NCBI RefSeq assembly: GCF_000024185.1
Contig: NC_013790.1
Location: forward strand, 1,883,501-1,947,500
Length of the DNA stretch: 64,000 nucleotides
Source of the DNA: Methanobrevibacter ruminantium M1
GTDB lineage: Archaea > Methanobacteriota > Methanobacteria > Methanobacteriales > Methanobacteriaceae
Direction of reading: 5' to 3'
Below the pieces are notes generated by a model. That model ran no database searches and was not told where the DNA came from. It worked only from the letters and a program-made list of their open reading frames with translations. Below, piece after piece: positions 45,579-55,317 of the stretch. A program made the translations under genes and the position numbers. Numbering within the stretch: the first letter of the stretch is position 1; each line of letters starts with the position of its first letter.

Positions 45579-46739
45579 CTAATCAGTTTTATAAAAACTC
45601 CAAATTAAATCTAAAGCTTCACCAGGCTCTAAAGCACTTGAACGAGTTTCCCTTAGGATTCTTTGAATGGAATACTTCTTCATATGTGGAAACTTCTTAT
45701 GAACCTCATACAATAAAGGGCATCCGAATCCCTTAAATTTATTTAATTCATAATGGCTTGTTAGAGCTTTATTCTCCAATTTGGAAACAGCTAGTGCAGC
45801 CGGTAGATTAAGTCTAATAAGTTTATGATTGATGGAATCTTCTAATTCAGTATTGAATGAATCTTCTAAATCTGAAGAAACTGAATCTTCTAAATCTTGA
45901 GAAACTGAATCTTCAGAGTTTTCACCATAAAACTGCTCAGTTATGCATTGACTGCCAGTTGACAGCATATCTCCAAATATAACCATAGGAATATCATTAT
46001 CTACAGCATATTTAAATAAAGTTTCCTCTATTCTTTTTGAACACCTTCCGCAAGGATGGAATCTCCCTGCAAGTGAATCTTCAATTATATCATCATAAGC
46101 CACTGGAATATATTCATGCTTTACATCCAGCTTGCTTGTTAACTTGTCAATATTATATTTGAATTGATTTGGAAGCACGATAGTTCCAGGATCTACAGTA
46201 ACAGCTATAGGATTAAATCCTAATTTTTTTGCAAGTATCAATGAAAAGCTACTATCTGTCCCTCCAGATAAGGCTACAATTGCAACAGGTTTCTCTGCTT
46301 CGAAATACGAATAAGGGCCATTTTCCAAATCATCAAAATAGGACTTAAAGTCAAATGAATACAAATTATCCGATTTGATAGTTAATAAATCGATTAGATT
46401 GTATAATGAAAGCTTAACATCATCGCTTAAATCTTCTGTTGTGACAAAGCTTTTTAGCTTATTTAAGGACAGTCCCATCCTATATTCCTTTGTCAAAAAG
46501 TCTGAATAGCTTTCCACATGAATGCTATTTATTTGAAGCTCTTCTCTAAGTCTTCCAACAACCCATCCTCCTTTTCCAATAACTGCAGACTTATCCGGAC
46601 GGTCATTGGTGATTATCCACATCTCATTAGTTTCAATATTATATAAAACCTCTTTGATTTCTATATTAACCTCTTCATGACCTATCTCACGCCTTATTCG
46701 ATTAATATGACTTAAAAGAGCACTAACATCATAAACCAT
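45579..46739 (-). CDS. PP-loop ATPase with KH-like N-terminal domain
   Basis: The N-terminal ~80 residues contain a KH-type RNA-binding motif (AVIGKGGWVVGRLREEL). The PP-loop is ALSGGTDSSFSLILAKKLG near 156-174, followed by FHPCGRCSKRIEETLFKYA, whose CGRC resembles the cysteines of tRNA sulfur transferases. The combination suggests an RNA-modifying adenylating enzyme (COG1365-like), exact reaction unknown. An acidic insertion of four 8-residue units (EDSVSQDL, EDSVSSDL, EDSFNTEL, EDSINHKL) interrupts the catalytic domain near residue 270. GGTGA precedes the ATG. Confidence 0.8.
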   Translation of the reverse strand: MVYDVSALLSHINRIRREIGHEEVNIEIKEVLYNIETNEMWIITNDRPDKSAVIGKGGWVVGRLREELQINSIHVESYSDFLTKEYRMGLSLNKLKSFVTTEDLSDDVKLSLYNLIDLLTIKSDNLYSFDFKSYFDDLENGPYSYFEAEKPVAIVALSGGTDSSFSLILAKKLGFNPIAVTVDPGTIVLPNQFKYNIDKLTSKLDVKHEYIPVAYDDIIEDSLAGRFHPCGRCSKRIEETLFKYAVDNDIPMVIFGDMLSTGSQCITEQFYGENSEDSVSQDLEDSVSSDLEDSFNTELEDSINHKLIRLNLPAALAVSKLENKALTSHYELNKFKGFGCPLLYEVHKKFPHMKKYSIQRILRETRSSALEPGEALDLIWSFYKTD

Positions 46740-46800
46740 CTTTTCACCGAAAATTTAAGCTTAGAAAATAATGAACTTGAATAGTTTACTTTCCAATAAA

Positions 46801-46906
46801 TAAATGCCTTGATTTTTAAATAAATGTCAAAAAATCATTATCTAACCAGATACCTTGATTTTTAAATTAAATGTCTAAAAATCATTATCTAATCAGATGC
46901 CTTGTT
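46801..46906. repeat. tandem repeat, 46-47 bp, including the end of argH
   Basis: CCTTG and its surroundings recur at 46807, 46853 and 46900. The third copy is the end of the argH coding sequence (codons Gln-Gly-Ile-stop), so the gene's 3' end and its downstream sequence have been duplicated twice in tandem. Confidence 0.85.
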
Positions 46907-48311
46907 TTTCAAACTCCACATCTAAAAATATATTCATATTGTCAATAGCCAATTGAACCATTTCAGGAGAAGGTCCTCCAGGAACATTTCTTATCTTAAC
47001 GTTTTCAATTGGATTTAAGGCATTGTGAATCAAATCATCATCTAAATTCAATTTATCAAATCCAAGCTCATCTGCCACATTGTCAACATAAGCTCCATCG
47101 ATTTCACTTGGATTCAATCCTTCAGCAACTGCCTCATTTACAATTCTTCCCACAATCTTATGTGCTGTCCTGAATGGTATCTTCCTTTCCCTAACCATAA
47201 TGTCTGCTAAGTCTGTTGCTGTTGCAAAGTTTGCACCTGCAAGCTCTAAGCATCTTTCAGTATTGAATGTGACAGTTAAAAGCATATGATTTGTGATTTT
47301 TAATGTATCATAGGCCACATCACAGGCATTCCATAAATGAGGAGTGATTTCCTGCAAATCCCTATTATAAGTGTATGGGATGGCCTTAAGAATGGTTAGG
47401 ATTGTCATAAGCTCTCCGTTTACTATTGCACATTTGGATCTTGCAACTTCAGCAACGTCCGGATTTTTCTTTTGAGGCATGATTGAGGAAGTTGATGAGT
47501 ATTCATCAGCCATTGAGACTATTCCAAACTCATATGTGCTCCAAAGGACAAGCTCTTCACATATCTTTGATAGGGTTGTGCACAGTGCAGTAAGGTCGAA
47601 AACGGCCTCTGCAATATGGTCTCTTGATGATACACCATCCATGGAGTTTTCAAGATAATCATCAAAGCCTAAGAGCCTTGTTGTAAGTTCTCTGTCTATT
47701 GGAAAACTTGTGGTTGCCATTGCAGCTGAGCCGAGAGGATTTAGATTGACCCTTTTATAGGTGTCATCCAATCTTTGGTAGTCCCTTTTTAAGGCCTGAG
47801 CATGCGCCATAAGGTGATGGGCCAATGTAATTGGCTGAGCATGCTGCAAATGGGTGTATCCGATCATTACAGTTTCCTTATGTTCCTTTGCAAGCTCCAG
47901 TATTCCTTCAATGAATTCAAGTATTGCAATTTGTATTTCGCTGATTCTATCCCTTAAAAGAAGCCTTATGTCTGTAGCCACCTGATCGTTTCTGCTTTTT
48001 GCAGTGTGCATAAAGCCAGCTTCAGGACCTACAAGCTTTGTAACATAGTTTTCAACAGCCATATGAACGTCTTCAACGGAATGGTCAAATTCAAGGGCAT
48101 CAAAGCCCTCTTCACTAAGCTTATCCAATGCATCAAGAATCTTATCAGCTATTTCGCTATCAATGATTCCTTGAGCTTTAAGCATGGATGTATGAGCGTA
48201 ATTGCAGCGAATGTCTGCATCAAAGATAAATCTGTCAAATTCCAATGAAGATGTGTATACCGCAGCTTCATCAGTCATTTCCTTTTCAAGTCTTCCAGTT
48301 CTAATTTTCAA
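46893..48311 (-). CDS. argH: argininosuccinate lyase
   Basis: The enzyme splits argininosuccinate to arginine and fumarate. The fumarase/aspartase superfamily signature [14 protein letters not shown] holds the catalytic serine. [31 protein letters not shown] and [15 protein letters not shown] are the other active-site blocks. The length of 472 residues is standard. It starts with TTG after a weak GAG-TTGAT. The last codons are duplicated downstream. Confidence 0.95.
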   Translation of the reverse strand: MKIRTGRLEKEMTDEAAVYTSSLEFDRFIFDADIRCNYAHTSMLKAQGIIDSEIADKILDALDKLSEEGFDALEFDHSVEDVHMAVENYVTKLVGPEAGFMHTAKSRNDQVATDIRLLLRDRISEIQIAILEFIEGILELAKEHKETVMIGYTHLQHAQPITLAHHLMAHAQALKRDYQRLDDTYKRVNLNPLGSAAMATTSFPIDRELTTRLLGFDDYLENSMDGVSSRDHIAEAVFDLTALCTTLSKICEELVLWSTYEFGIVSMADEYSSTSSIMPQKKNPDVAEVARSKCAIVNGELMTILTILKAIPYTYNRDLQEITPHLWNACDVAYDTLKITNHMLLTVTFNTERCLELAGANFATATDLADIMVRERKIPFRTAHKIVGRIVNEAVAEGLNPSEIDGAYVDNVADELGFDKLNLDDDLIHNALNPIENVKIRNVPGGPSPEMVQLAIDNMNIFLDVEFEKQGI

Positions 48312-48612
48312 AATATCAACTCTAAATGCATATTTTAATTAATAAATCTAAATTTAAAATTTTTTCAAAAATTGAAGTTTTATATACGTTTTAAATTAAA
48401 TAAGTCTTAAGAACTTTTTTTATAAATTAGTTTTAAAACTTTCATATATAATTAAATTTTAGTTTTAATAATTTATATAAATATCTAATATATGGAAAAA
48501 TTCTTATGAGAATAGTTTTTTAAAAAATTAGAATAAAAATAGTTAAAATAATAATTCAAAAAGAATAAAATAAGCGAATAGATTGAAAATAATAATAAAA
48601 ATTAGTAAAAAT
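48312..48612. other. AT-rich upstream region of argH
   Basis: This contains the presumed argH promoter (TATA-like sequences near 48440-48490). I see no gene. Confidence 0.35.
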
Positions 48613-48770
48613 AAAGAAATAAGTAAAAAATGTTAATAAAAGAGTAAAAAAAGTAAAAATCTAAAGAAATAAGTAAAAAATGTTAATAAAAGAGTAAAAA
48701 AAGTAAAAATCTAAAGAAATAAGTAAAAAATGTTAATAAAAGAGTAAAAAAAGTAAAAATCTAAAGAAAA
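48613..48770. repeat. perfect tandem repeat, 50 bp, three copies
   Basis: Units at 48613-48662, 48663-48712 and 48713-48762 are identical, and a partial fourth copy ends nine bases before the stop of the eS31 gene. The units contain AAATAAGTAAAAAATGTTAA. Perfect identity implies recent expansion. Confidence 0.92.
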
Positions 48771-48778
48771 GAATAAAT

Positions 48779-48937
48779 CTATTCTTTAGTTTTCATTTCA
48801 GTGTATCCACATTTACCACAAGCGTATCTGTCACCGTGGTCAGCCATGAATACGCCTTCAGAGCAACGAGGACAGAATGGGTTTTTTCTTACGATTTTGT
48901 CCCCTTCTACAGTGTATAATTCTTTTTTAGTAGCCAT
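48779..48937 (-). CDS. rps27ae: 30S ribosomal protein eS31 (S27ae)
   Basis: The minus strand from ATG 48937 to TAG 48779 encodes 52 residues: [18 protein letters not shown], then a zinc ribbon CPRC...CGKC in [10 protein letters not shown] and [12 protein letters not shown]. This is the archaeal S27ae without the ubiquitin fusion of eukaryotes. AGGAGG lies before the ATG. It follows the eS24 gene by 23 bases, the standard archaeal pair. Confidence 0.96.
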   Translation of the reverse strand: MATKKELYTVEGDKIVRKNPFCPRCSEGVFMADHGDRYACGKCGYTEMKTKE

Positions 48938-48960
48938 ATTAATATCCTCCTAAAAATCAT

Positions 48961-49275
48961 CTATTCCGCTTCATCTTCTTCTTCAGCAGGAGCTTCTGGT
49001 TCTTTGTTTTTAGCAATTACGCTTGGTTTTTCCACATCTAATAAGGATGCTTCTCTTCCGTATACTTTAGCGTATCCTGTTGCTTTAGGTTCACCATATC
49101 CTGGTTGAATATTGTCTACTACGATTAATTCTTTTTTAGTGTCAAGTAAAGCAACTAATTTGCTTTTAACATCTAAAAGTTTAGGAGTTGCTTCTCCTTC
49201 ATATAAGCAGTTAAATTTAACTTCTGTTCTGTCAAATAAAATATTTTCTTTCTTTTCAGTAATTTCAATTTCCAT
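48961..49275 (-). CDS. rps24e: 30S ribosomal protein eS24
   Basis: This 104-residue small-subunit protein has the family blocks NILFDRTEVKFNCLYEGEAT, VVDNIQPGYGEPKATGYAKVY and a variable acidic tail (EAPAEEEDEAE). GAGGT precedes the ATG. It is co-transcribed with eS31. The dephospho-CoA kinase gene lies 144 bases upstream, the usual archaeal order. Confidence 0.96.
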   Translation of the reverse strand: MEIEITEKKENILFDRTEVKFNCLYEGEATPKLLDVKSKLVALLDTKKELIVVDNIQPGYGEPKATGYAKVYGREASLLDVEKPSVIAKNKEPEAPAEEEDEAE

Positions 49276-49419
49276 TATAAAACCTCTTTTTGGTTTTGGT
49301 AAATTTATATATTCATAATTGTGAACTTAAAAAGCTTTAAAAATTCATACTAATAAAATTTGAGCTTTAAAAGTTCTAAGACAAAAGCTTAACTCTCGGA
49401 TTGACAAAAAGTTTTTAAA

Positions 49420-49920
49420 CTATTCCTTATTGAAGAAAGTCATGAGTCTGGTAGCCTTGTCTTTAGCTTCAAAAACATTAACAAAGACCAAGCCTTCGTT
49501 TGGCTGGCCGTATAATATAACAGCATCCTCAGGTGCGATTAATAAGCATGGAAGAACTGCAAGATCTTCTTCCCCTTTAACTTCAATAATGCGAGTGTCC
49601 TCATCTTCAAGTATTGAAGAAATAGCTAACTCTATGGTTTCCCATAGGTCTTCAGTAATGGTACCTGCAGGATTGTCCGCCTTTAGAATGTTTTCTGTAC
49701 GAATAATATCATGATTATGATCTTTACGTTGAATACGATTGTCAATAATCCCTAAATTAGGATATAAATCGTTATCAAGAAGATTTTTAATAGTCTGATC
49801 ACCAACAGAGATTAGAAAACTAGCCTCCTTTATCATAGGAATTGCATCTTCAAAATCAGGATACAGTACTCCTAATGGTTTTTTAAATTCATCTATTGAA
49901 TTCTCATCTATTCTAAACAA
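49420..49920 (-). CDS. GTP-dependent dephospho-CoA kinase (DUF359)
   Basis: This enzyme performs the last step of archaeal coenzyme A synthesis, using GTP. The N-terminal FKKPLGVLYPD, ISVGDQTIKNLLD, GIIDNRIQRKDH and VKGEEDLAVLPCLLIAPEDA, and the end IVLYGQPNEG-like VILYGQPNEGLVFV, are the DUF359 signature blocks. It starts with TTG, set by GAGGT. Its place next to eS24/eS31 is conserved in archaea. Confidence 0.9.
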   Translation of the reverse strand: MFRIDENSIDEFKKPLGVLYPDFEDAIPMIKEASFLISVGDQTIKNLLDNDLYPNLGIIDNRIQRKDHNHDIIRTENILKADNPAGTITEDLWETIELAISSILEDEDTRIIEVKGEEDLAVLPCLLIAPEDAVILYGQPNEGLVFVNVFEAKDKATRLMTFFNKE

Positions 49921-50167
49921 GTTCTAACCTCAATCAATAAATCAAAATAATAATATTTTTTATTAGTCTTAATAAAACAAAATAAGAGATTTTAATAATC
50001 TTAATGGTTTATTAAGTAAAATTATTATTATACTTTAATATATATTTATTTTAAAATATATAAAGTTTAGGATTAAGGCAGTTTTAAAAAGAGAATAAAA
50101 TAAGCAATGTGGGAAAATGAATTTTTCAAATAAATGCAAATTATCCAAAAGCAAATGAAAAAATAGG
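49921..50167. other. AT-rich promoter region of the dephospho-CoA kinase gene
   Basis: TATA-like ATATATTTATTTT near 50039 and ATATATAAAG near 50057 are candidate promoter elements. No gene is seen. Confidence 0.35.
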
Positions 50168-50345
50168 CTAAAAAAAATAGAAAAAATAAAGAAAAAATAG
50201 GACTAAAAAAATAAAAAAAATAAAGAAAAAATAGGACTAAAAAAATAAAAAAAATAAAAGAAAAAATAGGCTAAAAAAATAAAAAAAATAAAGAAAAAAT
50301 AGGCTAAAAAAATAAAAAAAATAAAGAAAAAATAGGCTATAAAAA
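50168..50345. repeat. tandem repeat, about 33 bp, five to six copies
   Basis: Units of GG(A)CTAAAAAAATAAAAAAAA plus TAAAGAAAAAATA repeat downstream of the DUF4013 gene. On the minus strand they give successive T-tracts behind a terminator hairpin. Confidence 0.8.
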
Positions 50346-50390
50346 ATAAAGAAAAAAATAAAAAAATGAATAATTTAAGATTATTCATTT
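50346..50390 (-). terminator. terminator of the DUF4013 gene
   Basis: Perfect 11-bp arms AAATGAATAAT and ATTATTCATTT with a 5-base loop (50364-50390) lie ten bases after the stop. They are followed in gene direction by T-rich sequence and the T-tract repeats. Confidence 0.75.
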
Positions 50391-50400
50391 AAAAATAGAT

Positions 50401-51231
50401 CTATCCATTATATCCTTCTGCTTTAGTATACAATAAACCAAGTGACCTGTTTACCAACAAGAAAATAAATGGAGCAAAAAGCAAATTAAGCAATATAATT
50501 CCAATATATGGAATAGCTGCAATCAAGCCCATAACAATGGATATGGCAAATATGATAAGGAACAATATAATATACCATAGAATATAAGTTCCCAAACCGA
50601 TTGCCTTAATGTCGTTGATGATTGCCTTGAAGTTTATTCCTTCATTGAAGCTGTCATATTTAGCTAATCTGCAAAGGCCAATGTTGTAAAGAAGACCAAA
50701 TATAATGTATAAAATAATTGCAACAATTGCAGTAATGAATAAGCTAGTAAGGAAAGTTGCAATATATTCCTGAGGAATTGCATTTATCAATTCTGCTGGT
50801 GTATTTAGATTGGATAAAAGCTCCTGATTTTCACCGATAAACCTAAAGATATTAAGTATTGCGTCAACTCCTCCAGTCAATAAAGCAACAAAAATTGTAA
50901 TTATTGTAGGAATAATATAGTAAAGTATTTTCAATACCCATACCTTAACGCCGTCAATGAAATTTTTCATAATGTCAAAAGCAGGCATTGATACATTGAA
51001 GTCAACTGCATCCTTAATTACAGCCAATGAATAGCCGTCCATGAATAATGAAACTACAAAAGAAATCAATGCAAAGATAATTATTAACTGAAAATCGACA
51101 TCTACTCCAAAACTTGATAGAACATTTGGAAACTTGCTTATTGTTAGCAATACTCCAAGAATAATTAATGTAACTATATTGCTGAGAGGATAAACCAAAG
51201 CTTCCTTAAATAAATCTGTTAAATATCCCAT
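50401..51231 (-). CDS. DUF4013 membrane protein
   Basis: This 276-residue protein has about six hydrophobic helices. The N terminus (MGYLTDLFKEALVYPL), the central DGYSLAVIKDAVDF and the late NIGLCRLAKYDSFNEG fit the DUF4013 family, common in Methanobrevibacter and of unknown function. AGGAGG precedes the ATG. It separates Spt4 from the dephospho-CoA kinase gene inside an otherwise conserved information-processing cluster, with a 422-base gap upstream, so it looks like an independent insertion. Confidence 0.8.
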   Translation of the reverse strand: MGYLTDLFKEALVYPLSNIVTLIILGVLLTISKFPNVLSSFGVDVDFQLIIIFALISFVVSLFMDGYSLAVIKDAVDFNVSMPAFDIMKNFIDGVKVWVLKILYYIIPTIITIFVALLTGGVDAILNIFRFIGENQELLSNLNTPAELINAIPQEYIATFLTSLFITAIVAIILYIIFGLLYNIGLCRLAKYDSFNEGINFKAIINDIKAIGLGTYILWYIILFLIIFAISIVMGLIAAIPYIGIILLNLLFAPFIFLLVNRSLGLLYTKAEGYNG

Positions 51232-51653
51232 TTTTATAATCCTCCTATATTTTTATAAAAATATCTTTTAAAGAATCAGTTAAATAAATTTTTTCATTAT
51301 TAAAAACCTAAAAATTATCCTAACTTAATAATAAATAGATTTTTTCATTATTAAAAACCTAATAATTAATCTCAATAAAAAAGATACCTAAATATAATTT
51401 TATATCTTTTATAGATATAAATTTTATGTTTAAATTATTAAATAAGATAAAATAGTATATTTTATAAAAAAGAATTGAATCCAACAAATTAAAGATAATG
51501 AAAAATAGATAAAAATAGATAAAAAATTAAAAGAAGTTAATAAATCAAAAAAAAATAATTAAAATAGTTAAAAATTAAAAAAAGAAAAAAAGATAGTTAA
51601 AATAGTTAAAAACGAATAAACTAAGTAAAAAGTAAAAAAAGCAAGAAAAACAA
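51232..51653. other. 422-base AT-rich gap
   Basis: A direct repeat (AATAGATTTTTTCATTATTAAAAACCTAA-like, about 51284 and 51335) is present. TATA-like TTTATATCTTTTATAG near 51400 may serve the DUF4013 gene. No gene is seen. Confidence 0.4.
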
Positions 51654-51836
51654 TTATCTTACTCTTAATGCATATTCTCCTGCTTTTTTTATACCTAACT
51701 CGCGAGCAATGTCTGAATTTTCAGGATCTGTAATGATTAAAAGCCCACTCCAATTTGTAGAAGTAGGATTCTTACACTCAGGACATTGTTGCTTTTCAGT
51801 TAATAAATTGCAATGTGTACAAGCTTGTAAAGCCAT
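51654..51836 (-). CDS. spt4: transcription elongation factor Spt4 (RpoE'')
   Basis: This 60-residue zinc protein has ACTHCNLLTEKQQCPECKN with four cysteines, and WSGLLIITDPENSDIARELGI is the Spt5-binding part. With Spt5 it clamps RNA polymerase for processive elongation. Its ATG overlaps the TAA of the Rpo7 gene by one base (TAATG), so the two are translationally coupled. Confidence 0.95.
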   Translation of the reverse strand: MALQACTHCNLLTEKQQCPECKNPTSTNWSGLLIITDPENSDIARELGIKKAGEYALRVR

Positions 51837-52414
51837 TATTCCACCTTAGCCATTTTCTTTTCAAGAGCTTTTGCCTTTTCCTTTTCAATCCATTCAAACT
51901 TACCTAAATTAGGCTGTCTCATTGTAAGACCAATCTTAGATTCTTGAACGGTTTTTCCTTTAAGACTTAAAGTAACGATTCTAGCTCTGACTCTGTCTCC
52001 TTCAGTAAGGATCTTTTTAGATTCCTTAGCTATAAGAGAAGCGTTTCTAGGATCATAATTTATATAATCATCAGTTACTTGTGATACATGAACAAGACCA
52101 TCCATAGGTCCGATTCTTACAAATGCACCAAATTCAGCTATATCAATAACTTCTCCTTCAACGACTTCCTGTTGTTCAGGCTTAAAGAAGATAGCGTTAA
52201 AGATAACATTGTGGTAAGCAGCTCCATCACCCATAATGAGAACTCCTTCACCCATTTCTTCAATGCTGGTAACACCGACTATTAAACCTAAATTCTTATC
52301 AAGCTGACCGTTGTAGGACTCATTTAAAGTTTCAATAGCTACATCTTCAAGAGGTTCACCAAATCTGTGTGGTGGAATTCTTACAGTTCCCTCAATAGTT
52401 GTCATGTAATACAA
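51836..52414 (-). CDS. rpoE: DNA-directed RNA polymerase subunit Rpo7 (RpoE')
   Basis: This is the stalk subunit of archaeal RNA polymerase. The N-terminal RNP-like domain starts [15 protein letters not shown]. The S1 domain (~82-165) has [26 protein letters not shown] and [15 protein letters not shown] at 52414 is preferred over ATG at 52405 because GAGGGAT lies upstream and the family usually begins with MYxLxxxEDTVRIPP-like residues. It is followed directly by spt4. Confidence 0.94.
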   Translation of the reverse strand: MYYMTTIEGTVRIPPHRFGEPLEDVAIETLNESYNGQLDKNLGLIVGVTSIEEMGEGVLIMGDGAAYHNVIFNAIFFKPEQQEVVEGEVIDIAEFGAFVRIGPMDGLVHVSQVTDDYINYDPRNASLIAKESKKILTEGDRVRARIVTLSLKGKTVQESKIGLTMRQPNLGKFEWIEKEKAKALEKKMAKVE

Positions 52415-52674
52415 AATAATCCCTCATATATCGATATTTTTAAATTGAATAAATATAATTAAGTTTTTGAATGTTTTAATTGAATAAATAAATATAAATC
52501 TTTGAATGTTTTTATTGAATAAATAAATATTAAATTTTGGATATTTAATTAAAGTAATAATTAATTAAATTATAATGATACTATTATTTAAAGTTAATGA
52601 AAAACTTAAAATTTTTAATGTAAAACTTAAATAAATGAACTCGAATAAATTAAATCCAAATAATTTAAGCAAAT

Positions 52675-53076
52675 TCAAGCCAAATAACCATCTACAGCAA
52701 GATATTTCTTTTGTCTTAAAAAGACCAAAGCGATTCCATTCTTTTTAGCTTTTTTCTTTAAGACTATGTCATTTGTAGCCAATACCTTAGAAATTCTAAT
52801 TAAAGCATCATCTACAGATTCTCCATCATTTAAAGAAACATTCCTAATTTCTATCTCATCAGATTGGGCTATTCTTAATCCCAAACCTGCTGCTAATCTG
52901 ACTTTTCCTTTATTGTTATTTTTTAAGCCCTTAAGCTCATCAATAACAAATGTGGTTGTCACCAATTTATAATTAGGCAATACCCTTTTAAATTCTTCAA
53001 TGATGTCCACATTGAATTGGAAAGGAATCATGAAAAAGTTAGTATCAATAAAAACTTCTCTTGATTCAGATTTCAT
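52675..53076 (-). CDS. PIN-domain RNase-like protein (Fcf1/VapC9-type)
   Basis: Acidic PIN residues are present in VFIDTNFFMIPFQF near the N terminus, in FVIDELKGL and in VLATNDIVLKKKAKK. This is the Fcf1/Utp24-like archaeal family, linked to pre-rRNA cleavage, and not a toxin: there is no antitoxin beside it, and the gene sits in the conserved order aIF2-gamma, PIN, Rpo7, Spt4. AGGAT precedes the ATG. The gene follows aIF2-gamma by 88 bases. Confidence 0.85.
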   Translation of the reverse strand: MKSESREVFIDTNFFMIPFQFNVDIIEEFKRVLPNYKLVTTTFVIDELKGLKNNNKGKVRLAAGLGLRIAQSDEIEIRNVSLNDGESVDDALIRISKVLATNDIVLKKKAKKNGIALVFLRQKKYLAVDGYLA

Positions 53077-53164
53077 AATAACATCCTGCTTATAGATATC
53101 TAATGAATTGAACGATTGTCTGATTTCAATAGCATTAATACTGTTAATTTAGCATATAGAAAAT

Positions 53165-54388
53165 CTATTGAATGATACCAAAACCAATCAATCTCCAACG
53201 TGCGCCGACCCTACGGGATAAAGCAACCCTATCACCCTTGTCTGCACAGACAGGCAATTTCAAATCAACGCTAATGTTCTTTTTAACACTGGTAACAATA
53301 CCAACAGTGGTTGTTGTACCACAGTTAATCATTAAAAGCTCCTTAAGCTTGATTGGGTCAACATCCCTTTCTTCCTTAGTACCGACAACACGTTCCAAAA
53401 GTTCTGTTTTCATATCAAAGCTATGCAATACGTCAGGCAAGGTGCCTTCCATACCTGCAACAGAACCGGATAATGAATCTGCCTTAGTCAATGCAGGGTC
53501 AAGCTTGGTAGCAACTCCAATGAGACCTCCAGGTCCCACTTCCTCTACAGCCTCTCCTCCTGCTTGAAGACCAATGATTTCAGAACTTAAGCTGATCCAC
53601 TTATTCTGCTTGTTTTCCTTAACATTGATTCCAGGCCTGATTTCAATGGTGTCCCCAATTTTAAGAGTACCTTGAGTCAAACTACCTCCGATTACTCCAC
53701 CTTTAATCTTATCTGGATGGGAACCAGGCTTATTAATGTCAAAAGATCTGGCCACATGCATCCTTGCAGGTTTATCTAAGTCCTTTTCAGGAGTGACGAT
53801 TGTTTCATCAATAGCCTTAATAAGAATATCAATATTTGCTCCTTGCTGAGCTGAAACTGGAATAATCGGTGCATCTTCAGCACAAGTGCCTTTTACAAAT
53901 TCCTTAATTTCTTTGTAACTTTCAATAGCCCTTTCTCTAGGAACAATATCAACCTTATTTTGAACTACAACTACATCTTTTACGCCAATAACGTCAAGAG
54001 CCATTAGATGCTCTTTTGTTTGTGGCTGTGGGCACTCTTCATTAGCAGCAATAACTAAAACAGCACCATCCATAATTGCAGCACCAGATAACATAGTAGC
54101 CATTAAGGTTTCGTGTCCTGGAGCGTCTACAAATGATACTTTTTTAATAAGCTCTGTTTCGCTGCCACAATGTTCACAGACTTCTTTAGTAGTGTAGCAT
54201 AAAGGTTCTTCACAATTTGGACATTTTCTAAATTCAATATCAGCATATCCTAAACGAATGGATATTCCTCTTTTTGTTTCTTCACTGTGAGTATCTGTCC
54301 ATACACCAGACAATGCTTTAGTAAGAGTTGTTTTACCGTGATCGACATGGCCCACCAGTCCTATGTTAACATCAGATTGTACTTTCAC
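53165..54388 (-). CDS. eif2g: translation initiation factor aIF2 subunit gamma
   Basis: This GTPase brings initiator tRNA to the small ribosomal subunit. G1 is [15 protein letters not shown] (residues ~8-22), G3 DAPGH, G4 NKVD, and a zinc knuckle CPNCEEPL...CEHCGSE is inserted in the G domain as usual. Domains II and III follow ([17 protein letters not shown]). The length of 407 residues is standard. It starts with GTG after AGGTG. It leads the gene string PIN, rpoE, spt4. Confidence 0.97.
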   Translation of the reverse strand: MKVQSDVNIGLVGHVDHGKTTLTKALSGVWTDTHSEETKRGISIRLGYADIEFRKCPNCEEPLCYTTKEVCEHCGSETELIKKVSFVDAPGHETLMATMLSGAAIMDGAVLVIAANEECPQPQTKEHLMALDVIGVKDVVVVQNKVDIVPRERAIESYKEIKEFVKGTCAEDAPIIPVSAQQGANIDILIKAIDETIVTPEKDLDKPARMHVARSFDINKPGSHPDKIKGGVIGGSLTQGTLKIGDTIEIRPGINVKENKQNKWISLSSEIIGLQAGGEAVEEVGPGGLIGVATKLDPALTKADSLSGSVAGMEGTLPDVLHSFDMKTELLERVVGTKEERDVDPIKLKELLMINCGTTTTVGIVTSVKKNISVDLKLPVCADKGDRVALSRRVGARWRLIGFGIIQ

Positions 54389-54927
54389 AGATTACACCTT
54401 TATCTTTTTTAAACGAATAAAATAATAATGAATAATATTGAATTATAAATCTATAAAACGATTTTTAATATTTTAACTTATAATTCCATGATAATTTCTA
54501 ATATATATTAATTGTAATTCCAATGGATTTTTACAATTTTAATTTCATATAAATACATGTTTCTCATAATTCTAAATGATTATGCTTACTTTTGACTAAA
54601 AAGATATTTTTAGTTGTTTTACATTTTTATAATTCAATATTAGTATAAAAATGAAATAATAATAAAATATTTTTAATAAAAAATCTTTAATGTTTGACAA
54701 TTTTTTAAATGATAAACTTAAACGTAAAACGTTTAAATTAAGTAAATCAATCAAAATATTGATTTTAAATAAATAATTTTAGCTAATTAGTTTAAAGAAC
54801 AAATAACTAATCGAATCAATAAATAATTTTAAATAAAATTTAAAAAAATGAAAAATAATAAAGAATGAAAAATAATAATGAAAATTAATTTCATTAATTA
54901 GTATTTTTCATATTCAAAGCTACCTGA
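54389..54927. other. 539-base AT-rich gap with a short hairpin behind eS6
   Basis: TAATGAAA/TTTCATTA (54876-54896) is a weak terminator hairpin behind the eS6 gene, followed by T-rich sequence. TATA-like sequence near 54500-54510 probably belongs to aIF2-gamma. No gene is seen. Confidence 0.45.
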
Positions 54928-55317
54928 TTATTCTTCTGCTTCCTCTTCTTCTTCAGGATTTAAGATTTCAGGTATGGATTTGCTACCTGCTTTGGTAACA
55001 ATAGTGTTGATTTGAACGATGTCTTCGGAAATAGTGTTTCCTCTGACAGTTTTTCTTCTTTTAACACCATCAACTTTAGGGTTGTAGCCGACTCCACCAG
55101 TTAAAAGACTTTTGATTCTTCTAGGACCATCAACGTCTCTTTTCATAGCAAAACCGTTTTTGTCACTACCACCAGTGATTTTTAAAGTATAGCCATCTAA
55201 TCCTACAATTTGACCATCAAATTCTTCGCCAATGGTTAAACCGTTTAATTGTTTAGCTTCTTCAACTTCTAATTGATAGCTTAATTCTTTTTCAGATACA
55301 ACAATTTTAAATGCCAA
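54928..55317 (-). CDS. rps6e: 30S ribosomal protein eS6
   Basis: The 129-residue protein starts at a TTG (55317) that is set by AAAGGAGG eight bases upstream. A longer reading from 55335 would translate the Shine-Dalgarno itself. Family blocks are AFKIVVSEKELSYQLEV, FDGQIVGLDGYTLKITGGSD, the signature GFAMKRDVDGPRRIKSLLTG, and RRKTVRGNTIS. The archaeal protein lacks the long phosphorylated tail of eukaryotes and ends in acidic residues. Confidence 0.95.
   Translation of the reverse strand: MAFKIVVSEKELSYQLEVEEAKQLNGLTIGEEFDGQIVGLDGYTLKITGGSDKNGFAMKRDVDGPRRIKSLLTGGVGYNPKVDGVKRRKTVRGNTISEDIVQINTIVTKAGSKSIPEILNPEEEEEAEE

Noticed and set aside
48613-48770. Regular repeats as a possible CRISPR array
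   Set aside because: Units are contiguous without spacers and no cas genes are near; the same holds for the other tandem repeats.
50203-50388. Phe-rich minus-strand open frame
   Set aside because: It runs through the 33-bp tandem repeat and terminator behind DUF4013; low complexity only.
52675-53076. VapC-type toxin
   Set aside because: No antitoxin gene is adjacent, and the conserved position beside aIF2-gamma and Rpo7 fits the Fcf1-like housekeeping PIN family.
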